A stretch of DNA of 64,000 nt. Source: Streptomyces venezuelae. GTDB lineage: Bacteria; Actinomycetota; Actinomycetes; Streptomycetales; Streptomycetaceae. The notes beneath the pieces were generated by a model. It searched no databases and was not told where the DNA came from. It was given only the letters and a program-made list of their open reading frames with translations. Shown piece after piece: positions 32,890-43,917 of the stretch; the first letter of the stretch is position 1; each line of letters begins with the position of its first letter. The position numbers were made by a program, and so were the translations under genes. The stretch covers positions 1,653,501-1,717,500 of the forward strand of contig NZ_CP029189.1 in the NCBI RefSeq assembly GCF_008642275.1, in the 5' to 3' direction.

Positions 32890-33565
32890 CGCGGTCCAGG
32901 AGGTGCATGGGGGGGGCGGTGTGGAGGGGCCGGGCGCCGTGGCCGCGGCTCCCCGCAGCCTACGGGCTCCCCCGCGCTCCCCGGTGGACCACCGCCCGGA
33001 CCGCACGCCCGAGGTTCCGGGAAGGCGGGCCGCAGGCCGACCCACCGCGCACAGGCGGCCCGTACGGCCGGGACGGCGAAAGGAACGGGCCCGCCGGGTG
33101 GCAGGTGACCGGGACTCCGCACGCCGGGGCCCGGGAAGGCGGGCCGCAGGCCCGGGCAACGGCCCGGAGAGGCACGGCGCCGGCCCCCGCGCCGCACGCC
33201 GCACGGGCGGCCCGGACACCGCAGAGCAAGCCCGCAGGGCGACAGGCGGCCCGGACACCGGGCGATCAGGTTCGTAGAGCGGCAAGCGGCCGGGACACCG
33301 GACGCCCGGGGAGGCGGACCCGAGCCCGAGCAACGGCCCGGAGAGGCAGGGCGCCGGGCCGCACGCCGCACAGGCGGCCCGGACCCCGCACCGCACAAGC
33401 GGCCCAACACGGCAGGAGCGGCCCGCAGGGCGATGGGCGGCCCAAACACCGCAGGAGCAAGCCCGCAGGGCGACAGGCGGCCCGGACACCCCAGAGCAAG
33501 CCCGCAGGGCGACAGGCGACCCGCACACACCCCAGGAGCAGGCCCGCAGGGCGACAGGCGGGGTG
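32890..33565. other. Repeat-rich non-coding stretch between RHH gene and scpA
   Basis: 676 bp with no supportable gene. It is filled with degenerate GC-rich repeats: GCCCGCAGGGCGACAGGCGG units, CGGCCCGGACACC units, and two copies of GGGCAACGGCCCGGAGAGGC-like sequence. Frames across it read as repetitive Pro/Cys/Arg protein without conserved features. A scpA promoter may lie near its left end, but none is clear. Confidence 0.55.
33421..33561. repeat. About 40-bp tandem repeat, four units
   Basis: The 20-mer GCCCGCAGGGCGACAGGCGG begins at 33421 (two mismatches), 33461, 33500 (one mismatch) and 33542, spacing 40, 39 and 42 bp; a solitary exact copy lies at 33230. Units are linked by CCCGGACACC-GCAGAGCAA-like sequence. 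The last unit abuts the stop codon of the RHH gene. Confidence 0.85.
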
Positions 33566-34075
33566 TCAGCGGCCGCGCAGGCGGCGTACGAGGATGCTCG
33601 CGTCCCCGCGGGATTCCAGATCGGCGAGGACGACCGCGACCGCCTCGCGGACGATGCGGCCCCGGTCCACCGCCAGCCCGTGCTCCCCGCGCAGCACCAG
33701 CCGCGCGTGTTCCAGGTCCATCAGCTCCTCGGCGGAGACGTAGACCGTGATCTTCTCGTCGTGGCGCTCGCGGCCGCTGGGGCGCCGGTTCGCGCCCCTG
33801 CCCTGGCCCTTGCCCCGGCGGCCCGCGCCGGCCGGGGCGGAGCCCACGCCGCCGGCCGGTCCGGCAGAACCTTCCTGCGGCCGCCTGGGCTGCCCCACGA
33901 CGGGCCCGCCGGTGTCCGCGACCGCCCGGCCCCGGCCCTCGCCCGCCGCGCCCTCGGCCGAAGTGGCCGAGTGTTCCGCGGCGGGCGCCTCCTCGGCCCC
34001 GCGCCGCGGCGAGGACGACTGGAGCGCCATCCCCCCGGTCGTACGGAACAGTTCGTCGGCTCCGGGCAGACTCAC
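33566..34075 (-). CDS. RHH-like segregation-locus protein
   Basis: A 169-residue protein. The first 100 residues are a Gly/Ala/Arg/Pro-rich linker. The C-terminal 65 residues contain a strand EKITVYVSAEELMDLEHARL followed by helices GLAVDRGRIVREAVAVVLAD, the strand-helix-helix order of ribbon-helix-helix DNA-binding domains, and end ILVRRLRGR. The GTG chosen overlaps the parA stop in GTGA; a GTG at 34087 with GGGAGG 10 nt upstream is equally possible. Position between a ParA-like ATPase and scpA suggests a centromere-binding or ParB-like partner role, which is inference. Confidence 0.8.
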   Translation of the reverse strand: MSLPGADELFRTTGGMALQSSSPRRGAEEAPAAEHSATSAEGAAGEGRGRAVADTGGPVVGQPRRPQEGSAGPAGGVGSAPAGAGRRGKGQGRGANRRPSGRERHDEKITVYVSAEELMDLEHARLVLRGEHGLAVDRGRIVREAVAVVLADLESRGDASILVRRLRGR

Positions 34076-35232
34076 TCGGCGTGACACCGGGCGAGCACCT
34101 CCCTGGCCAGCTGGCGGTAGGCGGCGGCGCCGACGGAGTTGGAGGCGTACGTGGTGATCGGCTCACCGGCGACCGTGGTCTCCGGGAAGCGCACCGTGCG
34201 GCCGATGACCGTGTGGTAGACGTGGTCGTCGAAGGCCTCGACGACGCGCGCCAGCACCTCACGGCTGTGCACCGTACGGGAGTCGTACATCGTGGCGAGG
34301 ATGCCGTCGAGCTCCAGCTCGGGGTTGAGCCGCTCCTGCACCTTCTCGATGGTCTCGGTCAGCAGCGCCACGCCGCGCAGCGCGAAGAACTCGCACTCCA
34401 GCGGGACGATGACCTTGTGAGCCGCCGTCAGGGCGTTCACGGTCAGCAGACCGAGCGAGGGCTGACAGTCGATCACGATGTAGTCGTAGTCGGCCATCAG
34501 GGGCTTCAGGGCCCGCTGCAGGGTGGACTCGCGCGCGACCTCGCTGACCAGCTGCACCTCGGCAGCGGACAGGTCGATGTTGCTCGGCAGCAGGTCCATG
34601 TTCGGGACCGCGGTCTTGAGCAGCACCTCGTCGGCCGACATGCCCCGCTCCATGAGCAGGTTGTAGACCGTCAGGTCGAGTTCCATCGGGTTCACGCCGA
34701 GACCCACGGACAGCGCGCCCTGCGGGTCGAAGTCGACGAGCAGCACGCGGCGCCCGTACTCGGCGAGCGCGGCACCCAGGTTGATGGTCGACGTGGTCTT
34801 GCCCACGCCGCCCTTCTGGTTGCACATCGCGATGATCTTCGCCGGACCGTGGTCGGTCAGCGGACCCGGGATCGGGAAGTACGGAAGCGGGCGTCCGGTC
34901 GGGCCGATCCGCTCACGGCGCTGACGGGCAGCGTCGGGGGCGAGGGTGGCCGCGTACTCGGGGTCCGGTTCGTACTCCGCGTCGGGGTCGTAGAAGTGCC
35001 CCTCGGGCACATTGTCGTAGTCGGCGAAACCCACGGGCTTTTCGCCGCTCAGGTCGCCGGCCCTGGAGTTCACGTCTAGGCCGTCCATGCTCTTTTGGGG
35101 CGTCGTCATGTGCTGGTGGTTTGCGAAGGTGCGTACTGCGACGGAGCCGACGGCTTCGAGCCCGGTAGGGCCCTGGCCCCGCTCAGGCATCCCTGCTCGA
35201 CCACCCCCAGGAGCAAATGTCGACTCATTCAC
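34072..35232 (-). CDS. ParA/Soj-like ATPase (orphan)
   Basis: A 386-residue ATPase. After a 130-residue acidic, low-complexity N-terminus, the deviant Walker A motif KGGVGKTT lies at 140-147 (in CNQKGGVGKTTSTINL), Walker A' is LLVDFDPQG, and Walker B is YIVIDCQPSLGLL. GTG was chosen as start; GAGGAGG lies 11 nt upstream. Similar ParA-like proteins precede scpA in actinobacteria and are distinct from the oriC-linked ParA of ParABS. It probably positions a cargo such as the condensin or nucleoid region. It is the first gene of parA-RHH-scpA-scpB-pseudouridine synthase. Confidence 0.92.
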   Translation of the reverse strand: MNESTFAPGGGRAGMPERGQGPTGLEAVGSVAVRTFANHQHMTTPQKSMDGLDVNSRAGDLSGEKPVGFADYDNVPEGHFYDPDAEYEPDPEYAATLAPDAARQRRERIGPTGRPLPYFPIPGPLTDHGPAKIIAMCNQKGGVGKTTSTINLGAALAEYGRRVLLVDFDPQGALSVGLGVNPMELDLTVYNLLMERGMSADEVLLKTAVPNMDLLPSNIDLSAAEVQLVSEVARESTLQRALKPLMADYDYIVIDCQPSLGLLTVNALTAAHKVIVPLECEFFALRGVALLTETIEKVQERLNPELELDGILATMYDSRTVHSREVLARVVEAFDDHVYHTVIGRTVRFPETTVAGEPITTYASNSVGAAAYRQLAREVLARCHAE

Positions 35233-35558
35233 AAGTCGTCTTACCTCCTCGGACGTGACCAGGACACTTATCGATAGGTCAGCGTGGCACCATGCCGACG
35301 GTTGGCGACTCTATGGCGTGTCACCGCCCAGCGGCAACACAATCCGCCGGACCCGGCACGATGTGTCGGCAACCGAACACCACTCTGTCAAGGGCGCACG
35401 AGCTGTCACTGCGAAGTTTCGCGGGTGTGCGAAAGGGTTAAAGGGTTACGTTCGAGGCGAGTTGAGCGGGGTCCTGGGGCGTCCCGCGAACACGTCCGGC
35501 CGGACCTTGCGGGCAAGGTCCGGCCGGATACGTGAGATTGACGTCAGTCGTTGACGGA
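35233..35558. other. Intergenic region between parA-like gene and ald
   Basis: 326 bp. Left part is the parA promoter/leader region; the sequence TTTCGCGGGTGTGCGAAA forms a small dyad at about 35416-35433 and AAAGGGTTAAAGGGTTACG is an AT-richer direct repeat next to it. The right end is the ald terminator. No parS consensus is seen. Confidence 0.45.
35495..35528 (-). terminator. Terminator of ald
   Basis: Perfect 16-bp inverted repeat TCCGGCCGGACCTTGC / GCAAGGTCCGGCCGGA with a GG loop, 31 nt past the ald stop codon. Confidence 0.85.
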
Positions 35559-36674
<1,116 letters not shown>

Positions 36675-36826
36675 CGTCGATCACGGTCCTTGGCTCAGGG
36701 GATTTTCGGGGGCACTTCCATACATACCCGCCCACAAGAACGCGCAACGGGATGCACCACGGGAAGCCGCGGTGAACCCAGTCTAATGAAGGATGAGTCG
36801 CTGTCTAGCCTTGCAAACGAATAATC

Positions 36827-38815
36827 TCAGTCGGAAGCACTGCGGATTTCGCAGGCTGCGGGGTCATCTCCCAGCAATCTGTCGGCTGCGGAGCGGTGCA
36901 GCCTGGCAGCCGCGGGGTCCCCCAGCCGGTCCAGCGTGTCGGCCAGCCGGACCTGCAGTGCGGCCTGAAGCCGCTGGTCGCCGGCCTTGCGGGCCAGCTC
37001 CACCGCGTCCCGGCAGGTGTGCAGCGATTCCTCGGGCCGGCCGGCGTACTCCTGGACCCGCGCCATCTCACTCAACGCCTTTGCCTGCCCGGGCACATCG
37101 GCCAGCTTCCGGTAGCCCGCGGCGGCCGCCCGCCAGCTGCGCAGCGCGTCCCCGTACCGCCCCGCGTAGGTGTGGACGTTCCCGAGCCGCCCGTACAGCC
37201 GGGCCTCGTCCGCGCGCTCGCCCCGCGCGAGGGCCTGGGAGAGGGCCCGGCCGAACCAGTCGGCGGCCCGGTGCCAGTCCTCCAGTTCCTGGTAGGCGCC
37301 TCCTACGGATTCCATCGCGCGGCCCGTGGCGTACGGATCGTTCGCCGCCCGGCCGGCGTCCAGCGCGGCCCGGTAGCGCTCCAGGGCCTCCTGGGTCCGG
37401 CCGGTCCCGGCGTCCAGGTCGGCCAGGTTCAGCAGCGCGGCGGCCTGCTCCCGGCGCAGGTTGCGGCGCTCGGCCACGTCCAGGACCAGGCGGTGCAGGC
37501 CGTACAGCTCGGGGGCGGCCGCCGCCGTGCCCCGGTGGTCCGCCAGCGCCCGTACGAGGGCCGCGACCAGCCGCCGGGCCAGGGTGTCCAGCTCCCCGTC
37601 GGCCACGGCCAGGGAGGCGGCGGCGGTGAGTGCGGGCAACCGGGTGTCCAGCCAGGTGGCGGCGGCCCGCCGGTCGGGGAAGCGCAGGGCGCGCGGCAGG
37701 CCGTCCAGCAGCTCACGGAGGCCGTCGTCGACGGCGGCGTCCACCCCGGGCTCCTCGGCCTCGGCCATGGCCCGGCAGGAGTGCAGCAGCCGTACGGTGC
37801 GCTCCAGCATCCGGGCCCGGGCCAGCTGGACCTCGGCGGGGCGCTCCTTGGCCTCCAGGAGGGCCTGGAGCAGCGGCGCGAGGCAGCCCGGCAGCATGAA
37901 GAGGCCGTCGCGGGAGGGGCGGATGAGCCCCAGCCCCGCGAAGTCGTCCAGGGTGGACTGGGCGGCGGCCACGGAGCAGCCGGCGAGGGCGGAGGCGGTG
38001 TGCGGGTCCACGATGCCGGCGGGGGCGAGCGGCAGCAGCCGCAGGGTCCGCTGGGCGGGCTGCGGCAGGGACTCGTAGACCAGCCGGAAGCCCCGGGCGA
38101 GCGGGCCGCCGGTGGTGGCGGGCATGTCGTGGAGCTGCTTGGCCACGTCGGCGACGGAGGCCTTGGGGTGGGCGGCGAGCCATCCGCCGACGAGGACGAG
38201 CGCGGCGGGCTGGCCCCCGCACTCCTCGGCGAGGGCCTCGGCGGCCCGCGGGTCGGCGGTGACCCGGGTGTCGCCGATGCGCTGGACGAGCAGTTCCACG
38301 GCGGAGGGTGTGTCGAGTCCGCCGAGGGTGCAGGGCCGGACGTCCGGGATCCCGGTGAGCGGCCCCTCGGCGGTGACGACGACGAGGCACTCGGGGGTGT
38401 CCGGCAGCAGCGCGTCCACCTGCTGGGGGTCGGCGGCGTCGTCGACCAGGATGACGACCCGGCGGCCTTCGAGGGCGGTGCGCAGGGCGGAGCTCAGCTC
38501 GTCCTCGCCGGCCCCGGGCGGCGTGGGCCTGCCCAGTCCCTCCAGCAGGGTCCGGACGGCCCGCTCGGTGGCCACGGTCTCCCCGCCGGGGGCGGTGAGC
38601 CGGGTGCGGAGCACTCCGTCGGGGTACTCCTCGGCGATCTCGTGCACGAAGGCCTCGGCGAGGGCCGTGCGGCCGGAGCCCGGCCGTCCGGCGACGAGCA
38701 GCACCCGGGCCCGGGGCGCCTTGGCCTTGCGGCCGGAAAGCGTGTCGAGCCCGGTTCGCGCGATGTCCTCGCGCAGCTCCTTGAGCTCACGCCGCCGCCC
38801 GACGAAATCCGCCAC
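36827..38815 (-). CDS. STAND (NB-ARC-like) ATPase with TPR repeats
   Basis: A 662-residue signalling ATPase. The NB-ARC-like part spans about 1-330: FVGRRRELKELREDI, a P-loop AGRPGSGRTALAEAF at 42-56, RRVVILVDDAAD as Walker B, and a winged-helix-like segment. The Walker A lysine is replaced by Arg49 (GRPGSGRT), which may weaken ATP hydrolysis. From about 430 to 645 there are five or so TPR units (LLNLADLDAGTGRTQEALER, YGRLGNVHTYAGRYGDALRS). No DNA-binding domain is present, unlike AfsR. GTG start with AGGAG 7 nt upstream. It stands between ald and a Nudix gene, inside otherwise housekeeping context. Confidence 0.88.
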   Translation of the reverse strand: MADFVGRRRELKELREDIARTGLDTLSGRKAKAPRARVLLVAGRPGSGRTALAEAFVHEIAEEYPDGVLRTRLTAPGGETVATERAVRTLLEGLGRPTPPGAGEDELSSALRTALEGRRVVILVDDAADPQQVDALLPDTPECLVVVTAEGPLTGIPDVRPCTLGGLDTPSAVELLVQRIGDTRVTADPRAAEALAEECGGQPAALVLVGGWLAAHPKASVADVAKQLHDMPATTGGPLARGFRLVYESLPQPAQRTLRLLPLAPAGIVDPHTASALAGCSVAAAQSTLDDFAGLGLIRPSRDGLFMLPGCLAPLLQALLEAKERPAEVQLARARMLERTVRLLHSCRAMAEAEEPGVDAAVDDGLRELLDGLPRALRFPDRRAAATWLDTRLPALTAAASLAVADGELDTLARRLVAALVRALADHRGTAAAAPELYGLHRLVLDVAERRNLRREQAAALLNLADLDAGTGRTQEALERYRAALDAGRAANDPYATGRAMESVGGAYQELEDWHRAADWFGRALSQALARGERADEARLYGRLGNVHTYAGRYGDALRSWRAAAAGYRKLADVPGQAKALSEMARVQEYAGRPEESLHTCRDAVELARKAGDQRLQAALQVRLADTLDRLGDPAAARLHRSAADRLLGDDPAACEIRSASD

Positions 38816-39109
38816 GGATCCGCTCCTCTCCCTGCCACCGGATTGCGAGCGTAGTTCACGCAGAGCGACGACCCGGGGGGAGCGTGGCGGGTAAATCCCC
38901 CAATCGGATCAGCGGATGGTCGGCTTTTTCGCATGTCGGTGGCCGGGCCGCCGCCGCCTGCGCCCCGGAGCGGGTGCGCGGCCGCGCGGGGCCGTCCCCC
39001 TGCCCTCACTCGCGGCGCTCCCCGGGGCTCCGCCCCGAACCCGGTGCCCCGGGCTCCCGGCCGTCCGCGGGGAGGTGCCGGCAGGAGCCGGAGCTGGAGC
39101 CGCCTGCGC

Positions 39110-39751
39110 CTACGCCTCGTACGGGCGGGCCGGCCAGGGGGCGAGGGCCGGGCGCAGGGCCTCGATGCCGCCGTCGGAGGCGAGGGCGGCCGCGAGGGCC
39201 AGTACCCCGGTCACCAGCCCGGGGTTGTGCAGTTCGCCGGCCAGCACCCCGCGGACCAGGTCCGCGAGCGGAACGCGGGCGATCTCCATGTCGGCCTCCT
39301 CCTCGGAGACCTCGTACCGCTCCCCGTCGGCCTCCGCCAGATCCCGCGCGAGGAAGATCCGGACGGCCTCGTCGGATCCGCCGGGCGAGGTGAAGAAGTC
39401 GGCCAGCACCCGCCACTCGCCGGCCTTGGCGTGCGCCTCCTCGTACAGCTCCCGCTGGGCGGCGTGCAGCGGGTTCTCGCCCGGTACGTCCAGCAGCCCG
39501 GCCGGGAGCTCCCACAGCCGGTGCCGTACGGGGTGGCGGAACTGCTTGAGGACCAGCACCCGCTGCTCCTCGTCGAGGGCGAGGACGCACACCGAACCGG
39601 GGTGCACCTGGTAGTCGCGGCGCACCACCGAGGTGTCGGGCATCCGGACCTGGTCGGAACGGACGGCCGTCTTCGCGCCTTCGAAGGGGGTCCGTGAGGC
39701 GACGACCTCCCACGACTCCGGTGTGTCCACGATGTCGTTGCCCATGGCCAT
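39110..39751 (-). CDS. Nudix hydrolase, ADP-ribose pyrophosphatase type
   Basis: A 213-residue Nudix enzyme. The Nudix box lies at about 84-106 (ELPAGLLDVPGENPLHAAQR, then ELYEEA), with the catalytic REL-x-EE core. Upstream VVRRDYQVHPGSVCVLALDE forms the family beta strands and downstream FFTSPGGSDEAVRIFLARDL the ADP-ribose pyrophosphatase-specific region with SPG. It would cut ADP-ribose to AMP and ribose 5-phosphate. ATG behind GGAAGG at 8 nt. Its neighbour pyrG lies 77 nt upstream on the same strand; this pyrG-Nudix order is conserved in actinobacteria, including mycobacteria. Confidence 0.93.
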   Translation of the reverse strand: MAMGNDIVDTPESWEVVASRTPFEGAKTAVRSDQVRMPDTSVVRRDYQVHPGSVCVLALDEEQRVLVLKQFRHPVRHRLWELPAGLLDVPGENPLHAAQRELYEEAHAKAGEWRVLADFFTSPGGSDEAVRIFLARDLAEADGERYEVSEEEADMEIARVPLADLVRGVLAGELHNPGLVTGVLALAAALASDGGIEALRPALAPWPARPYEA

Positions 39752-39777
39752 GGCCGATACCTTCCCCGAGAACGCGA

Positions 39778-39806
39778 CAGCCGGGGCACGATCCGTGCCC
39801 CGGCTG
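39778..39806 (-). terminator. Terminator of pyrG
   Basis: Perfect 13-bp inverted repeat CAGCCGGGGCACG / CGTGCCCCGGCTG with ATC loop, in the 77 nt between pyrG and the Nudix gene, so the latter probably has its own promoter or depends on read-through. Confidence 0.8.
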
Positions 39807-39828
39807 CCTACGTTATGCGGTCAGGCTC

Positions 39829-41466
<1,638 letters not shown>

Positions 41467-41947
41467 GGCTGTGCTCGCCAAGAGGGGGCTCCCGTGGTCG
41501 CGAAGTGAGGTGCGTCCGGCGCCGGTCACCATCGAACCGGAGGCTCTCTGGGGGCGCCGAAGCTGCGGTTTCGGGGCCCCTGATTCGCACAGGCAGACCA
41601 CCGGTCCACGGGGTACCAGCCTATCAGCGCCCGGCGGGGTCCGCCTCCGGGCACGCGGCGCGCGGGCTCCGTCCGGGGGCACGCGAGTCCGCCGGGGCGG
41701 CATCGCCGCTGCTCACCCGTTCGGCGCAACCGCATTCTCCACAGGATCACGGAGATCACTAGGGTGCCGTCATATCCTGCTCGGATATTGCACACAGCGC
41801 CGCCGAGCAGTCCGTCGGACGGCCTAACCGGGCCGGTATGCGGAATCATGGGGCTCACGCGGCACTCTCTGCACACAGGAGACCGCTCAACAGCGCAATG
41901 CAAGCGCCCCCGCGGGGGCGGACGTGGCCGTTCGACTGGAGATGCAC
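41467..41947. other. Divergent regulatory region, pyrG and GH15 gene
   Basis: 481 bp without a gene. A dyad ATATCC-TGCTC-GGATAT at 41772-41788 is the only clear operator-like palindrome. The stretch 41890-41923 is C/G-rich with an inverted CGCCCCCGCGGGGGCG. No riboswitch recognised. Confidence 0.45.
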
Positions 41948-43753
41948 GTGTCCGGGCGCATCGAGGATTACGCACTGATCGGGGACATGCAGACCGCAGC
42001 ACTGGTCTGTCGGGACGGAGCGGTGGACTGGCTGTGCCTGCCACGCTTCGACTCGCACGCCGTGTTCGCGAGCATTCTCGGCACCGAGGATCACGGGTTC
42101 TGGCGGATCGGCCCGTCGTTCCCGGCGGGCACCGAGGCCCCGCGTGCGACCCGCCGCCGCTACCGCGGTGACTCGCTGGTGCTGGAGTCCGAGTGGGACA
42201 CCCCGCGCGGCAGGGTCCGCGTGATCGACTTCATGCCTCCCCGCGAGGATCACGCGCCGCAGCTGATCCGCATCGTGGAGGGCATCAGCGGGCGGGTGCC
42301 GATGCGCTCCGCCCTGCGGATGCGTTTCAGCTACGGGCGGGTCGTGCCGTGGGTGCACAGGGTCGACGGGCGGACCGTGGCCGTGGCCGGCCCCGACTCG
42401 GTCTGGCTGGACTCCGACGCGCAGACCTACGGCAAGGACCTGACGACGTACTCCGACTTCACCGTCGGCCCCGGCGACCGGAAGGCCTTCAGCATCAGCT
42501 GGCAGGCCTCGCACCGCGACGCGCCCGAGACCCCCGACGCCGAGGCGGCCCTGGAGTCGACCACCGACTTCTGGCGCGAGTGGGTCGAGCAGTGCACGTA
42601 CCACGGGCCCTACCGGGAGGCCGTGATCCGCTCGCTGATCACCCTCAAGGCCCTCACGTACGGCCCCACGGGCGGGATCGTCGCCGCGCCCACCACCTCC
42701 CTCCCCGAGGAGATCGGCGGGGTCCGGAACTGGGACTACCGCTACACCTGGCTGCGGGACGCGGCCATCACCCTCTCCTCGCTGCTGCGCACCGGCTACC
42801 GCGAGGAAGCCCGCGCCTGGCGCGAGTGGCTGCTGCGCGCGGTGGCCGGCGACCCGGAGAACCTGCAGATCATGTACGGGATCGCGGGCGAGCGGGAGCT
42901 CGGCGAGACCGAGCTGGACTGGCTGCCGGGCTACGAGAACTCCCGCCCGGTCCGCGTCGGGAACGGCGCCGCGGGCCAGCTGCAGCTCGACGTGTACGGC
43001 GAGGTCACCGAGGCCCTGCACCTGGGCCACATGACCGGGCTCGCCCGCAGCGACTACGCCTCGCTGCTCCAGCTCAAGCTGATCCGCTACCTGGAGACCC
43101 ACTGGGACCAGCCGGACGAGGGCATCTGGGAGGTGCGCGGCCCGCGCCGCCACTTCGTGCACTCGAAGGTGATGGCCTGGGTGGCCGTGGACCGCACGAT
43201 CAAGCTGATCGAGAGCGGGGACGCGGACGGCCCGCTGGAGCGGTGGCGCGAGCTGCGCGACGAGATCCACCAGGACGTGTGCGAGAAGGGCTACGACAAG
43301 GAACGCAACACCTTCACCCAGTCGTACGGGTCGAAGGAGCTGGACGCCTCCCTGCTGCTGATCCCGCAGATGGGCTTCCTGCCGCCGGACGACAAGCGGG
43401 TCATCGGCACCATCGAGGCGATCCAGCGCGAGCTGTCCACCCCCGACGGGTTCATCCTGCGCTACCCGACGGCGGGCGAGGAGGCCGGTGTGGACGGCCT
43501 GGAGGGCGACGAGGGGGCCTTCCTGGCCTGCTCGTTCTGGATGGCCGACGACCTGGCGATGATCGGCCGGGTGGACGAGGCGCGGAGGCTGTTCGAGCGG
43601 CTGCTGTCGCTCCGCAACGACCTGGGTCTCCTCGCGGAGGAGTGGGACCCGCGGCTCCAGCGGCAGGTCGGCAACTTCCCGCAGGCCTTCAGCCATGTTC
43701 CGCTGATCGACACGGCCCTGCGGCTGACGGCCAGCGGGGCGTACGGGGGCTGA
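41948..43753 (+). CDS. Glycoside hydrolase family 15 protein
   Basis: A 601-residue glucoamylase/trehalase-like enzyme with an N-terminal beta sandwich (1-230) and an (alpha/alpha)6 barrel (about 240-595). Signatures include DYALIGDMQTAALVCRDGAV at the start, RNWDYRYTWLRDAAI (substrate contact and ion-binding) and WEVRGPRRHFVHSKVMAWVA, with catalytic Glu candidates there and in EEWDPRLQRQVGNFPQAFSH. GTG was chosen because GGAG lies 6 nt upstream. No signal peptide, so it acts in the cytoplasm, probably on trehalose or alpha-1,4-glucans of storage metabolism. Confidence 0.93.
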   Translation: MSGRIEDYALIGDMQTAALVCRDGAVDWLCLPRFDSHAVFASILGTEDHGFWRIGPSFPAGTEAPRATRRRYRGDSLVLESEWDTPRGRVRVIDFMPPREDHAPQLIRIVEGISGRVPMRSALRMRFSYGRVVPWVHRVDGRTVAVAGPDSVWLDSDAQTYGKDLTTYSDFTVGPGDRKAFSISWQASHRDAPETPDAEAALESTTDFWREWVEQCTYHGPYREAVIRSLITLKALTYGPTGGIVAAPTTSLPEEIGGVRNWDYRYTWLRDAAITLSSLLRTGYREEARAWREWLLRAVAGDPENLQIMYGIAGERELGETELDWLPGYENSRPVRVGNGAAGQLQLDVYGEVTEALHLGHMTGLARSDYASLLQLKLIRYLETHWDQPDEGIWEVRGPRRHFVHSKVMAWVAVDRTIKLIESGDADGPLERWRELRDEIHQDVCEKGYDKERNTFTQSYGSKELDASLLLIPQMGFLPPDDKRVIGTIEAIQRELSTPDGFILRYPTAGEEAGVDGLEGDEGAFLACSFWMADDLAMIGRVDEARRLFERLLSLRNDLGLLAEEWDPRLQRQVGNFPQAFSHVPLIDTALRLTASGAYGG

Positions 43754-43917
43754 GACGGACGACCCGCCGGGGCCGCGGACTTCCCCGCCGCGCCCCGGTG
43801 ATCGTCCGCGCCTACGCTGGAAGGGTCCCAGGCCGTGTCTTTCGGACCACGCCGCGGGCCCGGCTCGATCCGAACGGTTCACGGCCCATGCCCTCCCTCC
43901 GGTGGAAGGGGGCAGCC

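Noticed and set aside
32890..33528. N-terminal extension of ScpA through the repeat region
   Set aside because: The extended product is a repetitive Pro/Cys/Arg string coded by degenerate DNA repeats and has no start with a ribosome-binding site.
35233..35558. parS site near the ParA-like gene
   Set aside because: No TGTTTCACGTGAAACA-like sequence; only a 6-bp TTTCGC/GCGAAA dyad is present.
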